The notes under the pieces were generated by a model. That model made no database searches. It was not told where the DNA came from and saw only the letters and a program-made list of their open reading frames with translations. Shown here one piece after another: positions 16,119 through 25,375 of a stretch of DNA of 33,761 nt. The translations under genes and the position numbers were made by a program. Location: assembly GCA_001804565.1 (NCBI GenBank), contig MHAC01000027.1:1118-34878 (forward strand), written 5' to 3'. The stretch comes from Ignavibacteria bacterium GWF2_33_9 (GTDB lineage: Bacteria > Bacteroidota > Ignavibacteria > Kapaibacteriales > UBA2268). Numbering within the stretch: position 1 is the stretch's first letter; each line of letters begins with the position of its first letter.

Positions 16119-18405
16119 GGTTTGCTCCGAATCTTATTTCATAAGATATTGAAGGGATAATTGGTAAGAGTCTAACGTCCTGTACTGTTGTAACATCATC
16201 AACAGTTCTATAAAATCTAAACCAAATATCTCTACGATTATATACATTGTAAATGTCAAAAGACAAGGTAGAGGGTAAACCGAAAGTGCTGAAATTATAA
16301 TTTGCGTTGATATTCAGTTGATGACTAGGAGGCAATCTCAAACCATATAAATTTGAGTTGATTATTTTATTGCTTCCATATGATTGACCAGGGAGAAATA
16401 TTCTCACTCTTGATGTAGCTCCTGTGTATGGTTGACCTGATTGGAATAGGAAACTAGCAGATAAATTCCAAGATTTATTCAAATAATAATTTCCAACTAT
16501 CTTCAAATCATGTCTTCTGTCATATTTTGGATTGAATTTCTTTCCATTGTTTATTTCATCAAATTGGCTTATGATATACCCATAAGCATAACCTAACCAA
16601 CCTGTAAAATTGCCGTATTTCTTTTGTAAGAAAATTTCAGCGCCGTATGTATAGCCTTTGCCTATATAAAATACGTCTGCCACTGAATTTTGCTGTAATG
16701 ATGTTCTGTTAATTTCAGAAATACCATTCAATGTTTTATAGTAAATATCAAAATTCAGATCATATCCTTGGAATGGTTTAGTTTCCAAACTAGCAACGTA
16801 ATGTACTGAAGAACCGATTACAATAGAACTGTCGGAGGGTAACCATGTATCAAAAAACGAAAAATTTGGATCAGATAATAATTTAAGATTCTGATGGTAA
16901 ATTCCCCAGGCAAATTTCAAGGAAATATTCTCGAATAATTGATACCTCAAAGCAAGACGGGGATCTATTGTAATTGAATTTTTCAAATTCCAATAATCTG
17001 CACGTATTCCTGCTTGAATTGATGTCAAAGTATTAAGCTGATAATTGGTTTGTACAAATGAAGAATAATTCCAATCATTAATTCGTATCGTCTGATTACC
17101 AGCACTTGTAGAGGTAGAATCGACTTGTTCTTTACCCGAAAAATTTTGCTCGATAAAGAAATTTCTTTTTGTAATTTGGAAACCAAATTTAGATGTTATA
17201 TCTTCATTCACAAACCATTCCAGATTCCCTTTGGCTGTGTAATCTAAGATTGAATTTTGATAGGTAGTGAAATAATCTGATTGTTCACCGGTGAATCCGC
17301 TCGCATATTGAGTTACACTTGCATTGAAATTACCAAGTAGCTCATTAGAAAAAATGTGAGTCCAATTTATTGCTCCTAACTGATTACCGATATCCATATT
17401 GAAATCAAGTCCTGATGAACCATATTCTAATCCGTCATGTGTAAGAAATGCAGAAAGTGTTAATTTATCATTCTTTGTAATATTATTGTTAAGTCTAAAA
17501 TTCAAATCATAAAATCCAAAATCAGGAAGAGGAGCAGTCGGATCTTCATTGAGAAATTTCTTGATAATATCTAAATATGTTCTTCTGCCACCAATAAACC
17601 AACTTCCTTTTCCCAGAGGACCTTCCAGTGAAAATCTAGATGAAATTACACCAATAGATGCTTTACCATTAATATTATTTCTATTACCGTCTTTCTGTGT
17701 TATTTGAAGTACAGAAGAGAGTCTTCCGCCAAATTCTGCATTGAATCCTCCTTTAATCAATTCGACATCTTTTATTGCATCAGTATTGAAAGTAGAGAAA
17801 AATCCAAATAAATGAGTCGGATTGTAAACAGGTGAACCATCTAGCAGAATTAAGTTTTGATCTGGCGAACTACCCCTGACATATAACCCGCTGGAAATTT
17901 GAGAACTCGTTAGTATTCCAGGTAAATATTGCAGTGCACGAAAAACATCTCTTTCTCCACCTATTCTGATTTCTTTCAATTGTGATACGGGAACATCTAC
18001 TTTGGAAATGGAAATATCTCTTTTTTCTACTTCTTTTTCAGCAATAATAAATATTTCTTCTCCTTGTACAGAAGATGATTCCAAAGAAATATCCCATCTT
18101 TTATCTTCATTTTGTTTAAGAGTGAATTCTTTTTCAAATTTGTTATAACCAAGATAAGTAATTATAATTTTGTAATTTCCGGCTGGAATATTTGCTATTG
18201 TGTAATAACCACTCTTATTTGTAATTGCCCCATAATTTGTTTTATTTATATAAACTGATGCTCCAATCAAAGTTTCACCGGTTGATTTATCACTTATAAA
18301 TCCGCTTATTGAACAATTCGATTTGAATTCTGCAAACGTAGTATTATTATTTAATAAAATAATTAAAAGAGTAAGAAGTATATAAAAAGTAAATTTGATT
18401 TTCAT
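16111..18405 (-). CDS. TonB-dependent outer-membrane receptor with carboxypeptidase-regulatory-like domain
   Basis: A 764-residue outer-membrane protein. A signal peptide (about residues 1-25) is followed by a CarboxypepD_reg-like beta-sandwich (ISGFISDKSTGETLIGASVY through YLGYNKFEKEFTL, about 33-100). Next come the plug domain (VSQLKEIRIGGERDVFRALQ then YLPGILTSSQISSGLYVRGS, LLDGSPVYNP) and a long beta-barrel ending YEIRFGANHE. This is the Bacteroidota outer-membrane receptor layout without the SusD-type partner; the partner here is the DUF4249-like lipoprotein just downstream. The substrate is unknown. The gene starts 21 bases after the stop of the VWA membrane protein, suggesting a three-gene operon. 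Confidence 0.9.
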   Translation of the reverse strand: MKIKFTFYILLTLLIILLNNNTTFAEFKSNCSISGFISDKSTGETLIGASVYINKTNYGAITNKSGYYTIANIPAGNYKIIITYLGYNKFEKEFTLKQNEDKRWDISLESSSVQGEEIFIIAEKEVEKRDISISKVDVPVSQLKEIRIGGERDVFRALQYLPGILTSSQISSGLYVRGSSPDQNLILLDGSPVYNPTHLFGFFSTFNTDAIKDVELIKGGFNAEFGGRLSSVLQITQKDGNRNNINGKASIGVISSRFSLEGPLGKGSWFIGGRRTYLDIIKKFLNEDPTAPLPDFGFYDLNFRLNNNITKNDKLTLSAFLTHDGLEYGSSGLDFNMDIGNQLGAINWTHIFSNELLGNFNASVTQYASGFTGEQSDYFTTYQNSILDYTAKGNLEWFVNEDITSKFGFQITKRNFFIEQNFSGKEQVDSTSTSAGNQTIRINDWNYSSFVQTNYQLNTLTSIQAGIRADYWNLKNSITIDPRLALRYQLFENISLKFAWGIYHQNLKLLSDPNFSFFDTWLPSDSSIVIGSSVHYVASLETKPFQGYDLNFDIYYKTLNGISEINRTSLQQNSVADVFYIGKGYTYGAEIFLQKKYGNFTGWLGYAYGYIISQFDEINNGKKFNPKYDRRHDLKIVGNYYLNKSWNLSASFLFQSGQPYTGATSRVRIFLPGQSYGSNKIINSNLYGLRLPPSHQLNINANYNFSTFGLPSTLSFDIYNVYNRRDIWFRFYRTVDDVTTVQDVRLLPIIPSISYEIRFGANHE

Positions 18406-18426
18406 AAAATATTAAACCTGCTCTAA

Positions 18427-20601
18427 TTAAAGCATTGACATTTTTTTTCGTAAAAACCATTCAATACTGAAGAGTAATATAACGAATGTAAGCAATACCC
18501 AATGATTCCAATATTCAACATTATGCCTTGAGGTTTTTAAGACAGGTTTGAAATTTTCAAGTTTACTGATTTCATTTGGAAGTGTACTAATTTGCTCAGG
18601 AGTCAAATACATGCCATTTGAATTTAAGGATAAAGCAGAAAGTAACTTTTTATTTTGAGTTAAATTTATATATTCAAAATTGTCTAATCCAACTGAAAAT
18701 AGTCCTTGTTCTTTTGCTATTGTATCTTTATTCACAATTGCCAATGCACTATATTTATAATTTCCGGATTGTAATGAAGGTAAAGCTGAAAAATAAATGC
18801 CATTTCCTATTCCAGGTAAATCAATTTCTTTTTCAAATTTACCGGATGTGATTTTAACTTTAATTTGTGCATTACTGATTGGGGTTATTGATTTATCCCA
18901 GACATTTGCTTTAAATTCAATTTGTTCACCGGAAAAGTAATGTTTTTTATTTGTTTTCACTACAAATTGATTATCAATATTAGATACAGATAACCATCTC
19001 AAAGTATTGTTGAAGAAAGCACTAAATAAATCAACTTGGTCTGTATTTCCTTTCACGATTTCTTTTGCATAACCTGTTAACTTCCATTTGTACAAATTGA
19101 AAGCTATAACAGCGGCAGACCTCAATCCATTCACTTCACGAATTAAGATCAAAGGTTCATTCATATTGATATTTTCAATTTTTGATGTAGCCAGAACTGT
19201 ACTTTCAACTTTCGGACTAACAAAGGTTTCAGTTTTATTCACAGGTGCTAAATTTTCCCATATTTCCTCGAAATTCTGGATTCCTTCAATTCGCAGTAAA
19301 GGATTTTCGGGAATTTTATCAACTGGTTTCACCCATACTTCAAATTCTCGATTTGAACTGGAAATAACATCAAATGGTAAATAGGGTAATAATCTGTTTA
19401 GCTTTCGGTAATCAAGTGAATTTCCTGCAATAAACAAGATAGGCTTACCTTTTGCCATCTCTTCAGCAACTAAACTTACTACATTATCGGGTGTTGTTTT
19501 TCCGGGAAATCCAATGAGGACAAAAAGTTGCGTTTCATTAATTAGGTTATGAGTAGGAGTAACATAATACTCTGAATTACTTTTCTGAACAAAAAGATTT
19601 ATTTGTGCATCCTTATCCTCAGATAAATACTGATTTATCAAAGATAAGTCCGGAGTGGGGGATGCAGCAAAAATTGAAATTACTTTTTTATTGGATAAAA
19701 CTTTGATGAAAGTGTGATTCTCATTATTTTTGTCAGTAAACTCATCCCTTAGTGGATTTATTTGAACTGATATCTTATGTTCACCCTCTTTCTCAGGTTT
19801 ATACATAAATTTTGCTGTATAATTCCTTTGCTCCTCGATTACTGTTAAAGTATCTGCAGAAACGAAACTTTCATTATCAAACAAGTTAAGAATGATTTTC
19901 TGATTTTTAAAACCGGTAGATGTAAATTGGGCAACTATTTCAATAGGTGTGTTCACAAATGTTATTTCATTTGAAATTATGGACTTTATAGCAATATCTT
20001 TTGGTGAGATTGTATCACCTATACCAATCGAAAAAATTGGAATTTCCTGATTTTCTGAATTGTAAAGTGGATTTGGTCCATCATTTATTGCACCGTCAGA
20101 AATCAAGATAATTGCTTGAGTATTTGTGTTAATGCCATCATTTCTTATTTTGTAAAGTGCTTTAGATAAATTTGTTGTCTGTCCATTGAAATTTATACTA
20201 TCAAGTCTTAATTCAGGTAATTTTTCAATTGAATTGGCAAATCTATAATATTGAGAATTTTTATTAATTTCATTTTCCTTAATATCGTTTAAAATCCTTT
20301 GAACAATTTCTTTTCTGTTTACAGAAGCATCTTGCATCCCGTTAGAAATCGAATTGTCAATTAATACCGCCACACTTGGTTCCAGTACAATTGATGATGT
20401 TTTCAGCAATGAAGGTTGGAATATAATAAGTAGTAACAATATTAAAGCTAATGACCTTAATGAAATAAGAATTGATTTTCGTAATTGAGATACAGGAGGA
20501 TTTGTATGATAATAACTATAAATAGAAAAAACAACTAATAAAATTGAAATTATTAAGAAAATCCAAAAATTGCCTGCTAATTCTAAAGTAGTTGTTTCCA
20601 T
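18427..20601 (-). CDS. Membrane VWA-domain protein (BatA-like N-terminus, GATase1-like middle)
   Basis: A 724-residue protein anchored at both ends. Two membrane helices lie near residues 12-30 and 45-65, and one near the C-terminus (WVLLTFVILLFSIEWFLRKK). A von Willebrand A domain follows the second helix with a MIDAS motif DNSIS (D82) and LISDGAINDGPNP. Residues about 300-410 (VISIFAASPTPDLSLINQYL and onward) resemble the glutamine-amidotransferase-like fold found in similar Bacteroidota proteins. The rest is beta-rich. The start at 20601 (METTTLELAGNFW) is preferred because a candidate -7 box at 20643-20650 overlaps any start at 20655. The role is unknown. It is the first gene ahead of the TonB receptor and the DUF4249-like lipoprotein. 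Confidence 0.75.
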   Translation of the reverse strand: METTTLELAGNFWIFLIISILLVVFSIYSYYHTNPPVSQLRKSILISLRSLALILLLLIIFQPSLLKTSSIVLEPSVAVLIDNSISNGMQDASVNRKEIVQRILNDIKENEINKNSQYYRFANSIEKLPELRLDSINFNGQTTNLSKALYKIRNDGINTNTQAIILISDGAINDGPNPLYNSENQEIPIFSIGIGDTISPKDIAIKSIISNEITFVNTPIEIVAQFTSTGFKNQKIILNLFDNESFVSADTLTVIEEQRNYTAKFMYKPEKEGEHKISVQINPLRDEFTDKNNENHTFIKVLSNKKVISIFAASPTPDLSLINQYLSEDKDAQINLFVQKSNSEYYVTPTHNLINETQLFVLIGFPGKTTPDNVVSLVAEEMAKGKPILFIAGNSLDYRKLNRLLPYLPFDVISSSNREFEVWVKPVDKIPENPLLRIEGIQNFEEIWENLAPVNKTETFVSPKVESTVLATSKIENINMNEPLILIREVNGLRSAAVIAFNLYKWKLTGYAKEIVKGNTDQVDLFSAFFNNTLRWLSVSNIDNQFVVKTNKKHYFSGEQIEFKANVWDKSITPISNAQIKVKITSGKFEKEIDLPGIGNGIYFSALPSLQSGNYKYSALAIVNKDTIAKEQGLFSVGLDNFEYINLTQNKKLLSALSLNSNGMYLTPEQISTLPNEISKLENFKPVLKTSRHNVEYWNHWVLLTFVILLFSIEWFLRKKMSML

Positions 20602-20642
20602 ATAGTTTTTGGAGTTTTGACGTAAAATTTTCGATTTTGTTT

Positions 20643-20650
20643 CAAAATTA
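20643..20650 (-). promoter_or_regulatory. Candidate -7 box for the VWA-TonB-DUF4249 set
   Basis: TAATTTTG on the minus strand matches TAnnTTTG, 42 bases upstream of the chosen ATG at 20601. No TTG is seen at -33. Weak candidate, but it argues against the upstream ATG at 20655. Confidence 0.3.
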
Positions 20651-20721
20651 CACATTGAGTTATATATGTATTATTTGGAATAAAATTTGCTAGTTAAAAA
20701 TTATTAAATAATATAAAGAAG

Positions 20722-21615
20722 ATGAAATTACAAATTGCTATAGATATTTTCCTAAAAAAGCTAATTGAGGAAAAAAACTTTTCAAAAAAAACACAAGAAA
20801 CATATTCTTATGCATTATCGGATTTTAAGAAATATTTTCATGAAACTTTCAATCTTGAACCAGAAATTGAACAGATTGATACTGATGATATAAGGCCATT
20901 TTTGGGATGGTTGCAGGATAAGGGATTTTCAAGAAATTCTATTAGATTGAAATCATCTACAATCAAAGCGTTTTTCAAGTATTTATACCGAAAAGAAATA
21001 ATTGATAATAATCCTGCTGCGCCACTTGCTTCACCTAAGAAACAAAAAATATTACCAAGTTTTTTGACAGAACGTGAAATCGATAATTTGCTTATTTCTC
21101 AGGATGGCGATGAATTTGAACAAATCCGAAACAAATTCTTGATTCAAATAATTTACAGTAGTGGATTAAGAATTAGTGAAGCCTTGAATTTGCAATCTAA
21201 AGATATTTTGTTGAAAAATCACACTATAAAAGTTCTTGGAAAAGGTAATAAAGAGCGTATTGTTCCAATTGGAATGCAAGCATTGCAATTATATCAGAAA
21301 TATATCCAAGTATCAAATTCGTTACGAAAAAGAAATTCTCTATTTATTTTCCTTGATAGTAAAGGTAAGCAATTAACATATTCCAAAGCTTATAAAATTG
21401 TGCATAATGCAATGAAGAGTGTTACTGAAACAAAGCAAAAATCACCTCATACTTTACGTCATACTTTTGCAACTCATTTGATTAATAACGGTGCAGATAT
21501 TCGTTCGGTAGGGGAAATGCTTGGACACAGCTCATTGAGTTCCACACAAATTTATACACATTTGTCTATTGATAAATTAAAAGATATTTACAAAAATTCT
21601 CATCCAAAGGCCTGA
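20722..21615 (+). CDS. Tyrosine recombinase XerC/XerD family
   Basis: A 297-residue site-specific recombinase of standard Xer length. An N-terminal SAM-like core-binding domain (residues about 3-88) precedes the catalytic domain. The active-site set can be placed at R150 (SSGLRISEAL), K174 (VLGKGNKERIVPIG), H243 and R246 (HTLRHTFATHLI), H269 (LGHSSLSS) and the nucleophile Y278 (IYTHLS). It most likely resolves chromosome dimers at dif; XerC and XerD cannot be told apart here. No attachment site or phage gene is adjacent. An AAAGAAG ribosome-binding site lies just before the ATG. It is divergent from the VWA gene. Confidence 0.9.
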   Translation: MKLQIAIDIFLKKLIEEKNFSKKTQETYSYALSDFKKYFHETFNLEPEIEQIDTDDIRPFLGWLQDKGFSRNSIRLKSSTIKAFFKYLYRKEIIDNNPAAPLASPKKQKILPSFLTEREIDNLLISQDGDEFEQIRNKFLIQIIYSSGLRISEALNLQSKDILLKNHTIKVLGKGNKERIVPIGMQALQLYQKYIQVSNSLRKRNSLFIFLDSKGKQLTYSKAYKIVHNAMKSVTETKQKSPHTLRHTFATHLINNGADIRSVGEMLGHSSLSSTQIYTHLSIDKLKDIYKNSHPKA

Positions 21616-21621
21616 ATTATT

Positions 21622-21629
21622 TAATTTTG
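21622..21629 (+). promoter_or_regulatory. Candidate -7 box upstream of the Gfo/Idh/MocA gene
   Basis: TAATTTTG matches TAnnTTTG, 31 bases upstream of the ATG at 21661. No clear TTG is at -33. Read-through from the xer gene is the alternative. Confidence 0.22.
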
Positions 21630-21660
21630 AATTTATTTTAATTTGAAATTTAATTAAGTT

Positions 21661-22668
21661 ATGCAAAAAGTAAAGATTGCTGTTATTGGAGTTGGCCATT
21701 TAGGCAAAATCCATGCGAAATTATGGAAAAATGTTCCAAATGCTGATTTGATAGGTGTTTATGATATTAATCAAGAATCAGCGAATGCAATTGCAAAAGA
21801 ATTAGATTGTACTGTGTTCAATTCAATTAATGAAATAGCTGAAAAATGCGATGCTGTAACAATTTCTTCTATTACTAAAACTCATTTTAAGATTGCCCAA
21901 CAATTGATTGAAAAAGGAATTCACTGCTTTATAGAAAAACCTATCACAAGTACTTATTCTGAAAGTAAACTTTTATTGGAATCGGCCATTAAACATAAAG
22001 TCATAGTTCAGGTTGGACATGTGGAAAGATTCAATCCTGCTTTAATTCCATTAAAAGACATAGAACTAAAACCACTTTTCATAGAAGTGCACAGATTGAG
22101 CCAATTCAAACCAAGAGCAACTGATGTAAGTGTCATTCATGATTTGATGATCCACGATATCGACATAATCTTGTGGTTAGTTAATTCTAAAGTCAAGAAA
22201 ATTGAAGCAAATGGCGTTGCTATTATCACAGATACGCCAGATTTGGCAAATGCTAGAATTACTTTTGAAAATGGAGCAATAGCCAATTTGACTGCATCAA
22301 GAATATCTGCTACTCCAATGCGTAAGTTAAGAGTATTCCAAAAAGATGCATATTTTTCAGTTGATTTCGGAAATCAATCTGTTGAAATTTTTAAACTTTT
22401 TGATGAAAAACCAGATCCCGAAAAATATCCATTAGCTGTTAACTTAGGTTCAATTTTGGAAATTGAAAATCCTAAAAATATTGCTTATCAAAAACCAGAA
22501 GTACCAAAATTAAATGCAATTTTGGAAGAGCAAAAATCCTTTGTTGAATCAATTTTGAATAACTTGCCAATAGCTGTAACTGCACAAGAAGCATCTGAAG
22601 CTGTGAGAATTGCAGAAATTATTCACAAAAAAGTTAGAAAGTATAATAAAACAATTTTGGAAAAATGA
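21661..22668 (+). CDS. Gfo/Idh/MocA family NAD(P)-dependent oxidoreductase
   Basis: A 335-residue sugar-type dehydrogenase. The N-terminal Rossmann fold starts KIAVIGVGHLGKIHAKLW. CFIEKPITSTYSES carries the conserved EKP lysine, and VQVGHVERFNPA and HDLMIHDIDIILWL hold the conserved C-terminal-domain residues, including the catalytic-type histidine. Members oxidise a ring hydroxyl of a sugar or nucleotide sugar; those with GHVERFNPA are often found with lipid-A or surface-glycan genes, such as UDP-GlcNAc 3-dehydrogenases. No aminotransferase partner is seen here, so the substrate is left open. The stop overlaps the next gene's start by 4 bases (ATGA), linking it to a probable membrane glycosyltransferase. 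Confidence 0.88.
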   Translation: MQKVKIAVIGVGHLGKIHAKLWKNVPNADLIGVYDINQESANAIAKELDCTVFNSINEIAEKCDAVTISSITKTHFKIAQQLIEKGIHCFIEKPITSTYSESKLLLESAIKHKVIVQVGHVERFNPALIPLKDIELKPLFIEVHRLSQFKPRATDVSVIHDLMIHDIDIILWLVNSKVKKIEANGVAIITDTPDLANARITFENGAIANLTASRISATPMRKLRVFQKDAYFSVDFGNQSVEIFKLFDEKPDPEKYPLAVNLGSILEIENPKNIAYQKPEVPKLNAILEEQKSFVESILNNLPIAVTAQEASEAVRIAEIIHKKVRKYNKTILEK

Positions 22669-24344
22669 GGTTACTGAAAAAATATTCTTCTTCAATAATT
22701 TTTGTAGGTTTATTTTTAATTATTTATGCCTGGCATCCCTTCAAATTAGGGTATTATTCTGATGATTGGAATTATCTTGCAAATTTGAGATTCGAACATC
22801 ACATTTCTCAAACTCCTTTTAATTTGGATATCCTTCAGCATTATCTTAATTGTTTTGGCAATAGGCCGTTTACTGCAATTTTCTGGTATATGGGATATTC
22901 ACTTTTTAATGATTCAAATATTGGTGGATGGCAAATTTATGTATTGCTTATTGCTTTTTCAATGTTTTTCTCATTTAGATTATTCTATAAAAAATTCATT
23001 GAATTTATTGGCATTAAAACTAATACAATATTTGACAATATCCCTATATTATTTTTCATTGTTATTCCCTGGATAAGTGCTTTCACAAATTGGATTTCTG
23101 TTTCAATGAGTACTATGGCAGTCACATTCTTCCTTCTTTTTCTTTATTATTTATTTAAAGGATGGCTTGAAGGAAGAGAATACTTGCTCAAAACTTCAAT
23201 TTTCCTGGTTTTAAGCTTATTTACTTATGAAAGTTTTTATTTTCAATGGATAATCTTTTTTTATATCGGCTGGATATTCAAGGATAAAATTCTTTCAGGA
23301 AAGAAAGCATTTAAATTGCCTTTAATAATTTATTCAATTATACAAATTTCAGCAATTGCTTGGAATAGATTTTCAGTTCCTTATTTCGATTATTTAGTTG
23401 TTAAAACATCAAATGCTTATTTACTTCCAACATTTCTAGCCAATGTAATTTCAATGCCTTATGCAGTTGCTGCTTCTTTTGTTGAACATTCTGTTTTTAT
23501 AATACCATTGCTTTTGGTGATTTTCTTCTTCTCTTTTGGCAATGGCAAATGGAAATTGTTGTCTAATAAGATTCATATTCGAATTTTCATTAGCTTTGTA
23601 TTTGGAATCTTAATTTCAATTGGCTTATATGCAATGGTGGGTTATTCAATTTGGGGATTAGGCGGGAGAAGTAGAACACTTATTGTCTTTACATTATATT
23701 TTTTGCTTTTTCTGGGTATCGTAATAAATCAAGTTCAAAAAAAATCATTAAACTGGTATAAACTATTGAGAATTTCCATGATTTCAATATTGCTGCTTTT
23801 CGGATGGAATAATGTGAGGAATGCGCTTGATTGGAATAAATCATGGAAAATGCAAAAAAAGACAATTACAGATTTCAATTATGATGTTATACAGAAAATT
23901 GAATCAGAGGATATAATCTTGGTGGATTTACCTTTCCGGGAAAGGTGGGTGTCAGTTTTTGATGCACAATGGGCAGTTAATGCACAATTAAATTACGGAA
24001 AATACATTCTAGACAGGAATTTCTCCTCGATAAATTCGAACCATTACAGATTGTTTGTGTTGGGAAAAAATATTATTCACCCTGTAAAAAATGAGCCGTT
24101 TCAGAATTATTGGGATGGTGAATATCTTTATCAATTTTATAAGGATGTTAATTCAAAGACAGGTTTTGATGCAGTATTTTATTCAAGAGAAATTAAATTT
24201 TCAGGAAATAAACTTTGGTTAATCAAAACTGATAATTCAATTAAAGAAATTACTGCAAATCAATTTATCAAATTAGAACCTCAGAAAAATTATGATTATT
24301 GGATAACAGAAATATACAGCAAATACATAAAGAAAAAGCCATAG
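22665..24344 (+). CDS. Polytopic membrane protein, GT-C glycosyltransferase-like
   Basis: A 559-residue protein with about nine to ten membrane helices in residues 10-375, followed by a soluble C-terminal domain of about 180 residues. The first periplasmic loop carries an acidic motif, GYYSDDWNYL (near residue 30), followed by NRPFTAIFWY. This pattern resembles polyprenyl-phosphate-sugar-dependent GT-C enzymes such as the ArnT/PMT-type families. The assignment is by topology and motif only. It is translationally coupled to the Gfo/Idh/MocA oxidoreductase, so the pair may make and attach a modified surface sugar; that is inference. The gene ends inside a bidirectional terminator shared with nuoK. 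Confidence 0.6.
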   Translation: MRLLKKYSSSIIFVGLFLIIYAWHPFKLGYYSDDWNYLANLRFEHHISQTPFNLDILQHYLNCFGNRPFTAIFWYMGYSLFNDSNIGGWQIYVLLIAFSMFFSFRLFYKKFIEFIGIKTNTIFDNIPILFFIVIPWISAFTNWISVSMSTMAVTFFLLFLYYLFKGWLEGREYLLKTSIFLVLSLFTYESFYFQWIIFFYIGWIFKDKILSGKKAFKLPLIIYSIIQISAIAWNRFSVPYFDYLVVKTSNAYLLPTFLANVISMPYAVAASFVEHSVFIIPLLLVIFFFSFGNGKWKLLSNKIHIRIFISFVFGILISIGLYAMVGYSIWGLGGRSRTLIVFTLYFLLFLGIVINQVQKKSLNWYKLLRISMISILLLFGWNNVRNALDWNKSWKMQKKTITDFNYDVIQKIESEDIILVDLPFRERWVSVFDAQWAVNAQLNYGKYILDRNFSSINSNHYRLFVLGKNIIHPVKNEPFQNYWDGEYLYQFYKDVNSKTGFDAVFYSREIKFSGNKLWLIKTDNSIKEITANQFIKLEPQKNYDYWITEIYSKYIKKKP

Positions 24345-24363
24345 GAAATAAATCCTATGGCTT
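24336..24363. terminator. Bidirectional intrinsic terminator between the GT-C-like gene and nuoK
   Basis: Perfect 11-bp arms AAGCCATAGGA (24336-24346) and TCCTATGGCTT (24353-24363) enclose a six-base loop. A short T-rich tract follows on the plus side, and an A/T tract flanks the other side. The stop codon of the plus-strand gene lies in the left arm. It separates convergent transcripts. Confidence 0.8.
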
Positions 24364-24384
24364 CAAAGTTTTTATAAAATTCTA

Positions 24385-24693
24385 CTAATGTTTTAACGAA
24401 TTAACTTCGTCAACGTAAACTGTTTCCTTTTTCTTGAATAATGCAATAATAATTGCAAGTCCAACTGCACTTTCAGCAGCAGCTACAGCCATAACGAAAA
24501 ATACGAAAATCTGACCAGCAGGATCAGCAAGATATCTGGAAAATGCTACAAAAGATAAATTAACTGAATTTAACATAATTTCAATCGACATGAAGATAAT
24601 AATTGCGTTCCTGCGTAAAACTACACCCAAAGCGCCGATTGTAAATAATATACCTGATAAAATAATATAAAATTCTAATGGAATTGAATTCAT
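24385..24693 (-). CDS. nuoK: NADH-quinone oxidoreductase subunit K
   Basis: NuoK is a small membrane subunit of respiratory complex I with residues needed for proton transfer. The 102-residue protein has three membrane helices and the family pattern [20 protein letters not shown] then [18 protein letters not shown], with buried glutamates in helices 2 and 3 (SIEIML and [17 protein letters not shown]). An AGAGGA ribosome-binding site precedes the ATG. It follows nuoJ by 14 bases. The usual nuoL-M-N genes do not follow; the operon ends here at a terminator. Confidence 0.95.
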   Translation of the reverse strand: MNSIPLEFYIILSGILFTIGALGVVLRRNAIIIFMSIEIMLNSVNLSFVAFSRYLADPAGQIFVFFVMAVAAAESAVGLAIIIALFKKKETVYVDEVNSLKH

Positions 24694-24707
24694 TTTTTCC
24701 TCTTTGA

Positions 24708-25217
24708 TTAATCAACTAATTTCTTTTTTGCCATTACAATAGCTCCGATAATTGCTGTCAGCAAGAGAATACCTACTAATTCAAATGCTACAAGATGATT
24801 CGTATAAAGAATTTGTCCTAAATTTTGAGGTGAAAACATTGAGGACACATCCGAAACTTTTGGTTGAGTTGGATTTGCTGCCGAAATTGTACTGGCAATT
24901 ATAATCATTAATATTGCTGATAATAAAATCCCGAATGATTGTCTGGATTGGATTCTCAGCTTTACTTTGTCTTCATGACTTAAATTAAGCAACATTAGTA
25001 CAAAGATTACTAAGACCATAATTGCGCCTGCATATACAAGAATTTGGAGTACTGCAATAAATTGTGATTGCAAAGTTAGGTAAATACCTGCCAATGCAAA
25101 GAAATGTACTATCAAGGCCATTGCCGAATATATAGGGTGCCTGTTGGCGATGGTAACAATTGCACTGCTAATTGCGAGTATTCCAAGTATCAAATAAGTT
25201 ATTAATTCAATATTCAC
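24708..25217 (-). CDS. nuoJ: NADH-quinone oxidoreductase subunit J
   Basis: A 169-residue membrane subunit of complex I with five hydrophobic helices. [40 protein letters not shown] and a terminal [12 protein letters not shown] are typical NuoJ features. The reading frame starts with GTG (25215-25217), and no good Shine-Dalgarno is visible. A good candidate promoter lies just upstream. The gene is first in an isolated nuoJ-nuoK pair. The other complex I subunits must be encoded elsewhere. Confidence 0.95.
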   Translation of the reverse strand: MNIELITYLILGILAISSAIVTIANRHPIYSAMALIVHFFALAGIYLTLQSQFIAVLQILVYAGAIMVLVIFVLMLLNLSHEDKVKLRIQSRQSFGILLSAILMIIIASTISAANPTQPKVSDVSSMFSPQNLGQILYTNHLVAFELVGILLLTAIIGAIVMAKKKLVD

Positions 25218-25243
25218 GATTATTTTTGATTTTAATTAATTAG

Positions 25244-25276
25244 CAAAATTAAACAAAAAAAATGTATTATCTCAAA
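25244..25276 (-). promoter_or_regulatory. Candidate Bacteroidota-type promoter of nuoJK
   Basis: On the minus strand, TTTG (25276-25273) is followed after 21 bases by TAATTTTG (25251-25244), which fits the TTTG/TAnnTTTG -33/-7 consensus. The predicted transcript would start about 20 bases before the GTG start codon. This is the best promoter candidate in the window because both elements and the spacing agree. Confidence 0.45.
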
Positions 25277-25375
25277 TTTTTGCCATTGAATATTCAAAAA
25301 AAAATGATAATTTCAAAAATATTTTATTTACAAAGTTGTTTATCAATATTATTTAATAAATAAATAGGATATTCA

